Positions 1-8,476 of a DNA stretch of 17,490 bases are shown here, one piece after another. The position numbers and the translations under genes were made by a program. The stretch is from positions 1 through 17,490 of the forward strand of contig USAI01000047.1 in the NCBI GenBank assembly GCA_900552675.1, in the 5' to 3' direction. The notes under the pieces were generated by a model. That model worked only from the letters and a program-made list of their open reading frames with translations. It made no database searches and was not told where the DNA came from. Position 1 is the first letter of the stretch; every line of letters begins with the position of its first letter. Origin of the DNA: an uncultured Prevotella sp. Its GTDB lineage: Bacteria > Bacteroidota > Bacteroidia > Bacteroidales > Bacteroidaceae.

Positions 1-2
1 GC

Positions 3-1094
3 ACGTATCGCACCAGCCTCAAACTCATCCTTATCGAAAGTCCTTATTATCCTGCCTCACTCACCGTGTTTGATGGCATGCGCACCGTAAACGCCTTTCG
101 TCAGGCCCGACTGTTGCGTCGCGCCTCTGATGCTGCCATAGCAAAAGCGCGCGATGCCAAAGCCATTGAGGTGATGCAGCTGTATACCGAGGCAGCCTAT
201 GCCCAAGCAAGCATAGCCCTGGCAGAGCAAAAGTTGGCCGAGAGCCAGCAACTGCTAAAAGGCACAGAGCGCATGATGCAGTTGGGCACCAAGAGTAAGC
301 CCGACGTGGCACAGATTGAAGCACAAGTGGCAGAAGACGACTATGCCCTGACGCATCAACGCAACGAGGCCACCAGCACCATGCTGGCACTGAAGGCAGC
401 CATGAACTACCCTGCCGACAGCACACTAACCATTGTGAGCGACCCATCACTGCTATGGCCAAAGGCGCTAACAAGCTACAATGCCGACAACGCTGCCAGC
501 ATTAGCAGCACGTTTGAAAGCATCTCGCCCGATGTAGCAACGGCCGTGGCCGACGAGCGCTCGGCACGCTATACCTGGAAGCAACAACGCGGTGCCCTAC
601 TGCCCACCCTATCAATAGAAGGTGGCATTAGCACCAACTATTATAAAAATTTATCACAGGGCAAAGCCGCTGTGCCCTTCTCTACGCAGATAAAAAACAA
701 CCGTGGCGAATACCTTGGTATCAGCCTTTCGATACCTATCTTTAATAGTTCGTCGTGGCGAGCAGCACGGCGCGCCAAGAGCAACTGGCAACAGGCGCAA
801 CTAAAACTTGACGACACCCGCCGACAGCTACACGACAACATTTTTCAGGCCGTAATGGACCGCGATGGATACATGAAAGAACTGGCACAGATGGAGCGCA
901 AGGTGGCAAGCGACTCGCTGGCACACCATCTTAACATGCGTAAGTATGACGAAGGCATGCTTTCTACCTTCGAGCTACACACCTCGTCGCAAACGCTGCT
1001 GCAAAGTAAGATTAAACGCCTACAAATGCAAATGCTTTTAGGCATCAAGCAACGATTGGTCGACTATTACAAGGGCTCTTTAAAGTTTGAATAG
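3..1094 (+). CDS. TolC-family outer membrane efflux protein, 5'-truncated by the window edge
   Basis: Outer-membrane channel of a tripartite exporter, expected to form a trimeric beta-barrel with a long periplasmic alpha-helical tunnel. The reading frame is open from the left edge, so the GTG at 66 is internal and the true start lies outside the window. What is visible is the C-terminal part: an alanine- and glutamine-rich helical stretch (about nt 130-370), a strand region with ISTNYYKNL and the phrase GISLSIPIFNSSSWRAARRA typical of the repeated half of OEP domains, then a second long helical stretch ending at a TAG. The repeated 'IPIFN..SW' / 'FDGMRTV' pattern (nt 66-90 and about 715-760) matches the two structural repeats of TolC. 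The periplasmic adaptor follows 48 bp downstream on the same strand, which supports its role as the outer-membrane partner of the ABC system. The family call is firm; the substrate is unknown. Confidence 0.88.
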   Translation, partial: TYRTSLKLILIESPYYPASLTVFDGMRTVNAFRQARLLRRASDAAIAKARDAKAIEVMQLYTEAAYAQASIALAEQKLAESQQLLKGTERMMQLGTKSKPDVAQIEAQVAEDDYALTHQRNEATSTMLALKAAMNYPADSTLTIVSDPSLLWPKALTSYNADNAASISSTFESISPDVATAVADERSARYTWKQQRGALLPTLSIEGGISTNYYKNLSQGKAAVPFSTQIKNNRGEYLGISLSIPIFNSSSWRAARRAKSNWQQAQLKLDDTRRQLHDNIFQAVMDRDGYMKELAQMERKVASDSLAHHLNMRKYDEGMLSTFELHTSSQTLLQSKIKRLQMQMLLGIKQRLVDYYKGSLKFE

Positions 1095-1110
1095 CGTTTA
1101 AGCCCATTAT

Positions 1111-1138
1111 GAATTATGAATTAAGAATTATGAATTAA
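1111..1138. repeat. Two tandem 14-bp AT-rich repeats
   Basis: GAATTATGAATTAA occurs twice in perfect tandem (1111-1124 and 1125-1138), and a partial third copy (ATTATGAATT-like) precedes it. The array ends four bases before the adaptor ATG at 1143, so it occupies the whole translation initiation region. Similar AATTATGAATT strings are common in intergenic DNA of Bacteroidales; that is recalled, not checked here. Confidence 0.6.
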
Positions 1139-1142
1139 AATC

Positions 1143-2396
1143 ATGGACATACAAATAAACAAACCCCAACACGCCATACCACGTAAATACTGGGCATGGA
1201 TAGGCGGTGGCGCAGCCGTAGTAGCGCTACTGGGCTGGCTGGCCTTTGGTGGTCTGGCCGATACACAGAGTGTAGAACGTCGCGGACTGAGCATAGGCGA
1301 GGTGCAGCGCAAGCAGTTTAACGACTATATGAGCCTTGACGGTACGGTGGTGCCCGTAAGCGTGGTGCAGATTAGTCCGGAAGAGGGCGGCATCGTGATG
1401 GAGAAGGTGGTAGAAGAAGGAGCAAAGGTGCGCAAAGGCGATGTCATCGTTCGACTAAGCAACTCAAACCTCGACCTTCAAATTCTAAACGCCGAGAGCG
1501 AACTGGCCGAGAAGCAAAACATGTTGCGCAACACGCAGATAAGCATGGAGCAAGAGGCACTAACCAACCGCAACGACCAGCTGCAACAAGATATGGAGGT
1601 GAAGCGCAATAGACGTAAAGCAGCCCACATGGAGACGCTTTATAAGGAACAGCTTATCTCGCGCGATGAATATCTTGAGGCGAAAGAAGACTATGAGTTG
1701 GCGCAGAAGAAGCACACCCTCATAGGAAAGCGCATCTCGCAGGACGCTAAATATCGTAAGGCACAAACAGAACAGATGACCGACAACCTCGACAACATGC
1801 GCCGCAACCTTGAGATGGTGCGCGAGCGTAAGGCGAAACTCAACATTTGCTCGGCTATAGATGGCGAAGTGGGGTCGCTCGACGTAGAACTGGGACAGAA
1901 CATTGCGCCAGGACAAAAAATAGGCGTGGTGAACGACATGACCGATTATAAAATACAAGCCATGTGCAATGAGCACTACATAGACCGTGTGCACAAAGGG
2001 CTGACGGCCAACTTCTCGCAGAACGGCAAAACTTATGCCGTGACGGTGAGCAAGGTGTATCCCGAGGTAAAGGATGGGCGCTTCAAAATTGAACTGCGCT
2101 TCACGAACAAACGACCCGAGAACATACGCACGGGTCAGACCTACTATCTCGACCTGCAGCTCGGCGCCTCATCGCAAGCCCTCGTCATTCCCAAAGGCAC
2201 ATTCTTCAGCACAACAGCAGGAGCGTGGATTTTTGTGCTTGACAAGAGCGGAAAGAAAGCTTATCGCCGAAAGATAACGCTGGGACGACAGAACCCAAAA
2301 TTCTATGAGGTGATTGAAGGTCTGGAGGCTGGTGAAAAGGTGATAACCAGTGGGTATGAAGGATTTAAGGAGAGTGAGACTTTAAGAATTAGATAA
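1143..2396 (+). CDS. HlyD/MacA-type periplasmic adaptor (membrane fusion protein)
   Basis: Inner-membrane-anchored periplasmic adaptor that would link the ABC permease to the TolC-type channel. It has 417 residues, usual for the family. A single N-terminal membrane anchor spans about residues 17-37, with no lipobox. The first half of the biotinyl-lipoyl domain follows at about 75-108 (EGGIVMEKVVEEGAKVRKGD), then a long charged coiled coil at about 110-235 for docking to the channel, the second lipoyl half at about 236-265 (AIDGEVGSLDVELGQNIAPG), and beta-barrel and membrane-proximal domains to the end. The ATG at 1143 is the first start and precedes the anchor directly. The gene lies between the TolC-type gene and the FtsX permease gene, all on the plus strand. 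It ends one base before a GC-rich palindromic repeat. The exported substrate cannot be told from the sequence; antimicrobial peptides, siderophores or lipids are all known for relatives. Confidence 0.9.
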   Translation: MDIQINKPQHAIPRKYWAWIGGGAAVVALLGWLAFGGLADTQSVERRGLSIGEVQRKQFNDYMSLDGTVVPVSVVQISPEEGGIVMEKVVEEGAKVRKGDVIVRLSNSNLDLQILNAESELAEKQNMLRNTQISMEQEALTNRNDQLQQDMEVKRNRRKAAHMETLYKEQLISRDEYLEAKEDYELAQKKHTLIGKRISQDAKYRKAQTEQMTDNLDNMRRNLEMVRERKAKLNICSAIDGEVGSLDVELGQNIAPGQKIGVVNDMTDYKIQAMCNEHYIDRVHKGLTANFSQNGKTYAVTVSKVYPEVKDGRFKIELRFTNKRPENIRTGQTYYLDLQLGASSQALVIPKGTFFSTTAGAWIFVLDKSGKKAYRRKITLGRQNPKFYEVIEGLEAGEKVITSGYEGFKESETLRIR

Positions 2397-2458
2397 AAAG
2401 CCCCTCCCCCTCGCAGCCCTTTGGGCTGCTCACCCCTCCCCGTTGGAGAGGGGAGTGA
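2397..2458 (+). repeat. GC-rich palindromic repeat, copy A
   Basis: A block of about 60 bp directly after the adaptor stop codon. Its layout is GCCCCTCCCCC, a variable hairpin GCAGCCC-TTT-GGGCTGC (2413-2429), CACCCCTCCCC, GTT, then GGAGAGGGGAGTGAT. It shares layout and most bases with the copies at 4958-5013 (same orientation) and 5144-5203 (opposite orientation). It has no coding content. It looks like a dispersed REP-like element; a transcript-processing or terminator role is possible, but no T tract follows in this orientation. Confidence 0.75.
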
Positions 2459-2558
2459 TATGCTTGACCAATAGCGTTTTTTTAGAGGATTTTCCTTGAA
2501 GAGAGAGCTTTGGGTATTTATATTAGCTGAAAAACATTTATTATAAAAACATAAGAAT

Positions 2559-4955
2559 ATGAGTTTTGAAATTAAAACCATTAAGTCGTATTTCACGTTT
2601 CTGTCGCGAAACAAGACTTACACGTTCATCAATGCGCTGGGATTTTCGCTCAGCTTGATGTTCGTCATCATCATTGGGCAGTATGCTAAACAAGAGTATG
2701 GCGTGGACAAGTCGATAGACAAGGCCGACCGCATATTCTCCGTAGGCATGAAGTTTGGCGAAGAGTTTGCCGCTGTAGACCAGTATATAGAGGGAACCCA
2801 CTGGCGCGTGCAACGAATGCTAAACAAGATGCCGGGCGTAGAGATGACCTGTGGAGTAACTATGGTACAAAGCGACATCATGGGACCTACGGGCGACATG
2901 GTGATGACCGACATAATGTTTGCCGACTCCACCTTCTTCCGCATGTTTTCTATCCCCGTGGTTGAGGGCGACCGCAACCATATGCTCGACCAACCTAACG
3001 CGGTGGTGGTGAGCGAGGCCTATGCCCGCAGGATGTTCGGCAATGTCGACCCCGTGGGGCGCCCTCTCTATTTTGAAGGCGACACCACCAAGACATCGCC
3101 CATGCGCGTGACAGGCGTGTTCACATCTACTGAAGGCACATCGTTTAAGCCTACAGACATGATAACACGCTTCGAGCTGGTAAAGTCGTTTAACACTTCG
3201 CTCACAAGCGAGAATATGAACAACGCTACTGGCTCAAACGTGTTCCTCTTGGCCAAAGAGGGCGTAGACCTGACAAAAAAGGAGGCGCAACTTGACAAAG
3301 TGCAAAGAGATGGCGGCTTCTGGATTTTTCAGTCAAAGAATGAGGGCGCTGTAAAGACGAAGGTGGTAAGATTTTCTGATCGTTATTTCTCCAAATTCCA
3401 GCCCTCAAACGGCACAGGTGTGGAGAACGCACGACGTGGCGACAAGAAGATTGTAAACATCTTGTTTGCCGTGGGTCTCATCATCCTGGTGTTCTCTATC
3501 ATCAACTATATAAACCTCACCGTAGCGCAAGCATCAACACGTGCCAAGGAGATGGCCACACGCCGATTGGTGGGTGCGCAGCGCACAGGCATCATGACAC
3601 GCCTCATTGCTGAGAGCATGCTCATGTGTCTGCTGTCGCTCGTCGTGGGCGTAGTGCTGACGGTCGCTGCCCTACCCTATGCTGCACAGTTGCTGAACAC
3701 CACCATGGAGCAATCGGCACTGTTCACACTGGGCAACATCCTCATGGCCATCGCGTTCGTCGTGGTGGTGGGCGTGCTGTCGGGCATCATTCCTGCCGTG
3801 GTTATCTCTCGCGCTAAGCCTATCGACGTGGTGCATGGCACCTTCCGCATGAAGATGAAAATGCGGTTCAGCAAGGTGTTCATCGTGTTTCAAAACATCA
3901 TGACCATCATGATGATAGGCTGCGCCTTGACCATGGTGTTGCAAGTAAGGCATCTACTAAACGCTCCATTGGGCTACAACCACGAGCATGTGCTCTCACT
4001 ACCGGCATCAGATGATAGCACGCAGTTGGCCAACTACACCGCCGAACTACGTAAGATGACTTGTGTAGAGAACGTGTCGTTATGTATGGGACACCCACTG
4101 AACGGAGGCAACAACAATACAGTGACCTATGACGACGGCAAGACGCTGAGCTTCCAGATAATGTATGGCGACGAACATTTCATGCCGCTGCTGGGCCTAC
4201 ACCTCTTGCGCGATAACCATGTGGACGACGAAGAGGGCGTGTTTGTGAACCGACAGACGCTGCGCGAACTGGGGCTACCGCTTGATGCGAAATATATCAT
4301 GATACGAGATGAACGCGTGCTGGTGCGCGGTGTGCTGGCCGACTTCCACATTCGGGGCATTATGGATGAGCAACATCCTGTGCTTATATATATTCAGAAG
4401 AACATTAAATGGCCGTGGGCAATATTGGTGAAGGTGAACGGCGATGAGACTGAAGCTTACAACAAAATTAATGACCTGTTTAAGGTAACATTCAAACACG
4501 ACGTCTCTGACTTCACTAACTATCCATACCTCGACCAGGCCATTCGCTACATGTACAGTCAGGCCATACGCATGTCTACCATCGTGACGCTGTTTGCTGC
4601 CATCGCCATCATCATCTCGCTGCTCGGACTGGTGGCCATGAGCACCTATTTCATTCAGCAACGACGCAAGGAGATAGCCATACGCAAGGTGTTTGGCAGC
4701 ACATCGCGACAGATCCACATACGACTGCTGCGCACATTCATGCTCTATGTGGTCGTGGCATTCGTGCCAGCGGTGCTCCTCATACACTATTTCATGACCG
4801 ACTGGCTCTCAACCTATTCTTACCGCATCGACCTGGCATGGTGGATATATCTCGTGGCGGGCCTCTTCTGCCTCGTCGTGTCACTCATCGCTGTGATGGC
4901 ACAGAGCTATAAGGCGGCGAATGAGAACCCGGCAGGGAATGTGAAGGCGGAATAG
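2559..4955 (+). CDS. ABC transporter permease, MacB/FtsX type
   Basis: Membrane subunit of the exporter. It has 798 residues with a duplicated FtsX layout that is common in Bacteroidetes. TM1 is at about 24-41, followed by a MacB periplasmic core domain (about 45-290). Three TM segments follow at about 300-320, 348-370 and 388-417, then a fifth at about 440-463, a second periplasmic domain (about 465-665), and a C-terminal FtsX triplet at about 671-697, 724-746 and 758-784. Cytosolic coupling motifs typical of the family follow the TM segments: STRAKEMATRRLVGAQR in the first half and QQRRKEIAIRKVFGSTSRQI in the second. Such permeases do not form a pore; they pass ATP-driven movement to the periplasm. 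The gene has its own leader of 162 bp containing repeat copy A, and the ATPase gene follows after 261 bp. Likely an exporter rather than a lipoprotein-release (LolCE) system, given the linked adaptor and channel. Confidence 0.92.
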   Translation: MSFEIKTIKSYFTFLSRNKTYTFINALGFSLSLMFVIIIGQYAKQEYGVDKSIDKADRIFSVGMKFGEEFAAVDQYIEGTHWRVQRMLNKMPGVEMTCGVTMVQSDIMGPTGDMVMTDIMFADSTFFRMFSIPVVEGDRNHMLDQPNAVVVSEAYARRMFGNVDPVGRPLYFEGDTTKTSPMRVTGVFTSTEGTSFKPTDMITRFELVKSFNTSLTSENMNNATGSNVFLLAKEGVDLTKKEAQLDKVQRDGGFWIFQSKNEGAVKTKVVRFSDRYFSKFQPSNGTGVENARRGDKKIVNILFAVGLIILVFSIINYINLTVAQASTRAKEMATRRLVGAQRTGIMTRLIAESMLMCLLSLVVGVVLTVAALPYAAQLLNTTMEQSALFTLGNILMAIAFVVVVGVLSGIIPAVVISRAKPIDVVHGTFRMKMKMRFSKVFIVFQNIMTIMMIGCALTMVLQVRHLLNAPLGYNHEHVLSLPASDDSTQLANYTAELRKMTCVENVSLCMGHPLNGGNNNTVTYDDGKTLSFQIMYGDEHFMPLLGLHLLRDNHVDDEEGVFVNRQTLRELGLPLDAKYIMIRDERVLVRGVLADFHIRGIMDEQHPVLIYIQKNIKWPWAILVKVNGDETEAYNKINDLFKVTFKHDVSDFTNYPYLDQAIRYMYSQAIRMSTIVTLFAAIAIIISLLGLVAMSTYFIQQRRKEIAIRKVFGSTSRQIHIRLLRTFMLYVVVAFVPAVLLIHYFMTDWLSTYSYRIDLAWWIYLVAGLFCLVVSLIAVMAQSYKAANENPAGNVKAE

Positions 4956-4957
4956 GA

Positions 4958-5013
4958 AAAGCCCCTCCCCCGCGCCGCTGTGCGGCTCTCCCCTCCCCGT
5001 TGGAGAGGGGAGT
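4958..5013 (+). repeat. GC-rich palindromic repeat, copy B
   Basis: Begins three bases after the permease stop codon. It has the same layout as copy A, but the variable hairpin is GCCGC-TGT-GCGGC (4974-4986) in place of GCAGCCC-TTT-GGGCTGC. The flanking CCCCTCCCC and CCGTTGGAGAGGGGAGT blocks are retained. It lies in direct orientation to copy A and inverted relative to copy C, which is about 130 bp downstream. Confidence 0.75.
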
Positions 5014-5143
5014 AAAATGCCACTCCTGTAACGGCTGATTATAATTAAAGAGGATGGGGAAAAGAAAATCGAGAAATAAAACATTAAATAAATAATTAAT
5101 TAAAAATGCTCCAAAATCTCTAAGCATACCCAGCATAGCACAT

Positions 5144-5203
5144 CACTCCCCTCTCCGACGGGGAGGGGTGAGCCACCAAAGGTGGCGAGGGGGAGGGGCT
5201 TTA
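5144..5203 (-). repeat. GC-rich palindromic repeat, copy C (inverted)
   Basis: Third copy, in reverse orientation, ending 13 bp before the ATPase start codon. The variable hairpin reads GCCACC-AAA-GGTGGC on the plus strand (5172-5186). All three copies keep base pairing with different bases. The 131 bp between copies B and C (5014-5143) are AT-rich with no open frame; I see nothing else in them. Confidence 0.75.
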
Positions 5204-5216
5204 GGAACTTAATATT

Positions 5217-5882
5217 ATGATTACAATAACCAACCTTTCAAAACATTTCCGCACAGAAGATGTGGAAACAATAGCGTTAAACAATGTGTCGTTCGAAGTG
5301 AAGGACGGCGAGTTTGTAGCCATCATGGGTCCGTCGGGATGTGGCAAGTCGACCTTGCTTAACATCCTCGGACTGCTCGACAACCCCACGTCGGGAACCT
5401 ATCTGTTGGGCGATCGCGACGTGTCGCAGCTGCGTGAGCGCGACCGCACCAACGTGCGCAAGGGCGAGATAGGCTTTGTGTTCCAAAGCTTTAACCTCAT
5501 TGACGAGCTTACGGTGGCCGAAAACATTGAGTTGCCACTCACCTACCTCAACATGAAAGCCAGCGAGCGTAAGGAGCGTGTGCAACAGATCATGAAGCGT
5601 ATGGCCATATCGCACCGCGCACACCACTTCCCACACCAGCTCAGTGGTGGCCAGCAGCAGCGTGTGGCCATAGCCCGTGCCGTGGTGTTTGGGCCAAAAC
5701 TCATCCTTGCCGATGAACCAACGGGTAACCTCGACTCGAAGAACGGTGCCGAGGTGATGCAACTGCTCACCCAACTAAACCAAGAGGGCACCACGATCAT
5801 TATGGTGACACATAACGAACATGATGCCCTGATGGCACAACGCACTATCCATCTGTTTGATGGAAAGATTGTTGAACAATAA
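5217..5882 (+). CDS. ABC transporter ATP-binding protein, LolD/MacB type
   Basis: Cytosolic ATPase that would power the permease. It has 221 residues, normal for the LolD/MacB-N class. All nucleotide-binding motifs are intact: Walker A GPSGCGKST at 38-46, Q-loop Gln90 in GFVFQSFNL, signature LSGGQQQR at 142-149, Walker B LILADEP at 162-168 followed by TGNLDS, and the H-loop His199 in MVTHNEHD. The ATG at 5217 gives the standard MITITNLSKHF start. It is the last gene of the plus-strand group and is followed at once by a strong hairpin terminator. A 261-bp gap with two inverted GC-rich repeats separates it from its permease, which is unusual because these two are normally adjacent or overlapping. 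The subfamily call is firm. Confidence 0.95.
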   Translation: MITITNLSKHFRTEDVETIALNNVSFEVKDGEFVAIMGPSGCGKSTLLNILGLLDNPTSGTYLLGDRDVSQLRERDRTNVRKGEIGFVFQSFNLIDELTVAENIELPLTYLNMKASERKERVQQIMKRMAISHRAHHFPHQLSGGQQQRVAIARAVVFGPKLILADEPTGNLDSKNGAEVMQLLTQLNQEGTTIIMVTHNEHDALMAQRTIHLFDGKIVEQ

Positions 5883-5894
5883 CTTTTATCTATC

Positions 5895-5941
5895 GTATCG
5901 CAAGTTGTTGCTAAGCAACAACTTGCGATACTTTCTTTTTT
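5895..5941 (+). terminator. Rho-independent terminator of the ABC exporter operon
   Basis: A perfect 17-bp stem (5895-5911 paired with 5915-5931, starting GTATCGCAAG) with a TAA loop is followed by TTTCTTTTTT. It starts 13 bp after the ATPase stop. The protease gene converges from the other side and ends at 5948. The opposite flank is not T-rich, so termination is mainly for the plus strand. Confidence 0.92.
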
Positions 5942-5947
5942 ACATTA

Positions 5948-8461
5948 TTACCTTACCACAACCTTCTTTCCGCCTACAATATATATACCAGCGGGCAACT
6001 GTACGGTTTGTGTTTGGTGAGCACTGAGCGCCACATTAGCCACACACTGCCCCGCCAACGTATTGATGCGCACCTGCTGCGGTACGGTGGCGGTAAGCAG
6101 CAAGGCTCCGCTACGGCTCTGCAGCGTGAGGCCGTGGCTGATGGTCAGCGTTTCAAACGTTTGTATGCCTGCCGAGACACCCGTTAGGTAGAACCAGTTT
6201 ACGTTTGCAGCTACAGGGAACACTCTATTGGATTCGTCGTTCACCAACCAATAGTAGTGCATCTCATCAGGAAGATTTAATATAAGCGATGAGTTAGCAA
6301 ACATAGCATCGGTAGTGATACAGTTCGACCCTAACTCTGAGAAGGGCACCTGCACCTCAACATCGGTGGTTACGTTCTTGGGGAAGGTTACCAATTGGTC
6401 ATAGACAACACTCTTATAGTTGTTGTCAAACGTGGCATTGGTAACATTCACGCAGAACATAGTGGTGTAGTCGTCACCACGGTTAAGGATGCTGTATTTC
6501 AGTTTCAGCACATCGTCGTTCACCCTTGGCAGCTCTACCTGATACGAACCATAGTAAGCATTTTCGCGTTCCATCTCGCCCTCGGTAGCGTTTGAAGTGA
6601 CGCTGGTAAGCAAGAAGTCGGGCGTGCCCTGATCTTTTACAGTAACGCTTTGTGCCGAAATAATATCAACATTGCCTTGCTTTTCAGGCGTTTGCACCCA
6701 CAAATAGTGTTGGCCACCAGAAAGTGGCATGCTAAAGCTGCGCGTTACAGTGCTATTGGCTGGCACCGTAACCCATAGGGTGGTAAACATATCTTCAGGC
6801 TTGGTATTGTTATCGTTTACAAAAACATACAAAAGGTTACAATATTCATAATCGCAGTTATTGGTCAGGGTAAGGTCAAAGGTGCTCTCCATATCAGAAA
6901 ACAGCGCTTTACTCTCAAGTGTAGCGGTAAGTGGCGTAGGCTGTATGGTGAGCGTGGTGGCGGTGGCATCTACCACGATAGGGGCTACCGACTGCTGGCA
7001 AAGTTTCCACTGATGGCTACCCTGGGGCTTGTAAATGCCATAGATAACGGTGCGTCCCTCGGGGAACACATAGTCGAACACATGCTCGTAAGGAGCGCCA
7101 TACATAATAGTGCCTTCAGGTGCCGAGATATCAGAGGTCTCAATGGGAGATATGGGCACTAACTGTCCCTGAGCATCTTTCACGCCAAAAGCCATCGACA
7201 CGCCAAGCACATCGTTTGAGGAAATATTGCCAAAGGTCATTCTAACATCGCAGGTAAAGGGCTGCTGAGCATTGGCTCGGGTGGTGGTAATATTGAAATG
7301 AGCATTATCACTCCATTTATCAACAGACAAGAAAGGGAAGTCGGGCAAATCAGTATCAATAATGCCATTATCTTTCTGCAAACCAATAATCATACTATTA
7401 AAAGTGTTATAGCCATCGGCAGCCATGCCCGAACCTGTTCCACCCTTTGCGGGGTTCAGTATAGAGATATCAAAGTAGCCATCTTGATAGCCACCCCATC
7501 CCCAATTAACATGGTAGAGGCCACGGCCATCGGCACCATCAAGCACAAACTGGTGTCCGCCATCTGAACTATAGCCACAATACAAAATGGGGCGCTGCGC
7601 CTGTAGGTCGTTATCAATAGCATCTACCCATTGTTCTAACGTTACGCCAGCACGGCCCACTGCCATGGTGGTGTGTGGGTCGTAGCCAAAGAAGTGGGTC
7701 ATGGTGTAGGCAGAAACCCAAGCACCCGATGATGGACCATAATCCATCGACACGGCGGCGCCACACATCAGCATCAACTTTGACACGGCTTCAACATTTT
7801 CATCATAGTATTGTCCCTCAAGATATTGCGGCAGCATATTGTCCCAATTAATCTTTTCGCCAGCGGCTATGCCCTCTACGTTCAGGTTGTAGGTACTCGT
7901 GGTGTAGGCTGGAATATCAGCTTTGAGCACATCGGGCCAACGATGATACATCATTACCTGTGCCATAGCCGTAGCCACACAGCCCGTAGCGCTATGGTTT
8001 GTGCCATCAAACATAGGAACGTAAGCATTGAAGGGCCAATCCTGGTTCCACTTTATATCACCTAACAGTGGTGCCACGGTGGGCTGCTGATACGATGATG
8101 CACGTAGCGCCTCGGCCTCGCGCACCGTGCTCAGTGCATGATCGTCGCCCTGAGCCACACGCTGGGCCATTTCTTCATACGAGCGCATGTAATAAACAAA
8201 AGCATCGGGCTGACGGCTCATATTGTAACTGCCCGTGAGACTGTAACCCACAATATCAGGCAAACGGTCGTCGCCCGAGACGATGGTAAAGCCACGGTCG
8301 TCGCCATTTTCAAACACATAATAGCTGTCGACGGTGGGCTGTGCGCCAGGTGCCGCGGCTATCTTGCTCGCCTTCACAGCCTTTTGTGTTAGGCCATTAG
8401 GCTGTAGGGCGATGCCCATTTTCAGCGCATGTTGCTGAGCTATCTTCTTGGCTTGCTGCAC
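5948..8461 (-). CDS. C10-family (streptopain-type) cysteine protease, main frame; start region frameshifted
   Basis: Secreted papain-fold cysteine protease of the streptopain/interpain group. The open frame gives 837 residues from a GTG at 8461. The N-terminal region (1-130) resembles the Spi inhibitory propeptide (EQA-like 'QQAKKIAQQHALK'; 'FENGDDRGFTIVSGDDRLPDIVGYS'). The mature domain starts near LLGDIKWNQDWPFN (132-145), with the oxyanion Gln at 140, catalytic Cys161 in TGCVATAMAQ, catalytic His303 in GGHQFVLDGAD, and the VNWGWGG motif at 318-324. The rest (about 380-837) is beta-rich repeats. The C-terminus PAGIYIVGGKKVVVR resembles type IX secretion sorting tails. The GTG start lacks a signal peptide. 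A good signal peptide exists at 8537-8477 but is one base out of frame, so the intact gene was probably 5948-8537. As read, the protease would not be exported. The family call is certain; the gene's activity is doubtful. Confidence 0.9.
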   Translation of the reverse strand: MQQAKKIAQQHALKMGIALQPNGLTQKAVKASKIAAAPGAQPTVDSYYVFENGDDRGFTIVSGDDRLPDIVGYSLTGSYNMSRQPDAFVYYMRSYEEMAQRVAQGDDHALSTVREAEALRASSYQQPTVAPLLGDIKWNQDWPFNAYVPMFDGTNHSATGCVATAMAQVMMYHRWPDVLKADIPAYTTSTYNLNVEGIAAGEKINWDNMLPQYLEGQYYDENVEAVSKLMLMCGAAVSMDYGPSSGAWVSAYTMTHFFGYDPHTTMAVGRAGVTLEQWVDAIDNDLQAQRPILYCGYSSDGGHQFVLDGADGRGLYHVNWGWGGYQDGYFDISILNPAKGGTGSGMAADGYNTFNSMIIGLQKDNGIIDTDLPDFPFLSVDKWSDNAHFNITTTRANAQQPFTCDVRMTFGNISSNDVLGVSMAFGVKDAQGQLVPISPIETSDISAPEGTIMYGAPYEHVFDYVFPEGRTVIYGIYKPQGSHQWKLCQQSVAPIVVDATATTLTIQPTPLTATLESKALFSDMESTFDLTLTNNCDYEYCNLLYVFVNDNNTKPEDMFTTLWVTVPANSTVTRSFSMPLSGGQHYLWVQTPEKQGNVDIISAQSVTVKDQGTPDFLLTSVTSNATEGEMERENAYYGSYQVELPRVNDDVLKLKYSILNRGDDYTTMFCVNVTNATFDNNYKSVVYDQLVTFPKNVTTDVEVQVPFSELGSNCITTDAMFANSSLILNLPDEMHYYWLVNDESNRVFPVAANVNWFYLTGVSAGIQTFETLTISHGLTLQSRSGALLLTATVPQQVRINTLAGQCVANVALSAHQTQTVQLPAGIYIVGGKKVVVR

Positions 8462-8476
8462 ACTGCGTGGCGTGGG

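Noticed and set aside
4958..5203. CRISPR array
   Set aside because: Only two or three copies, in mixed orientation, with unequal spacing, and no cas genes.
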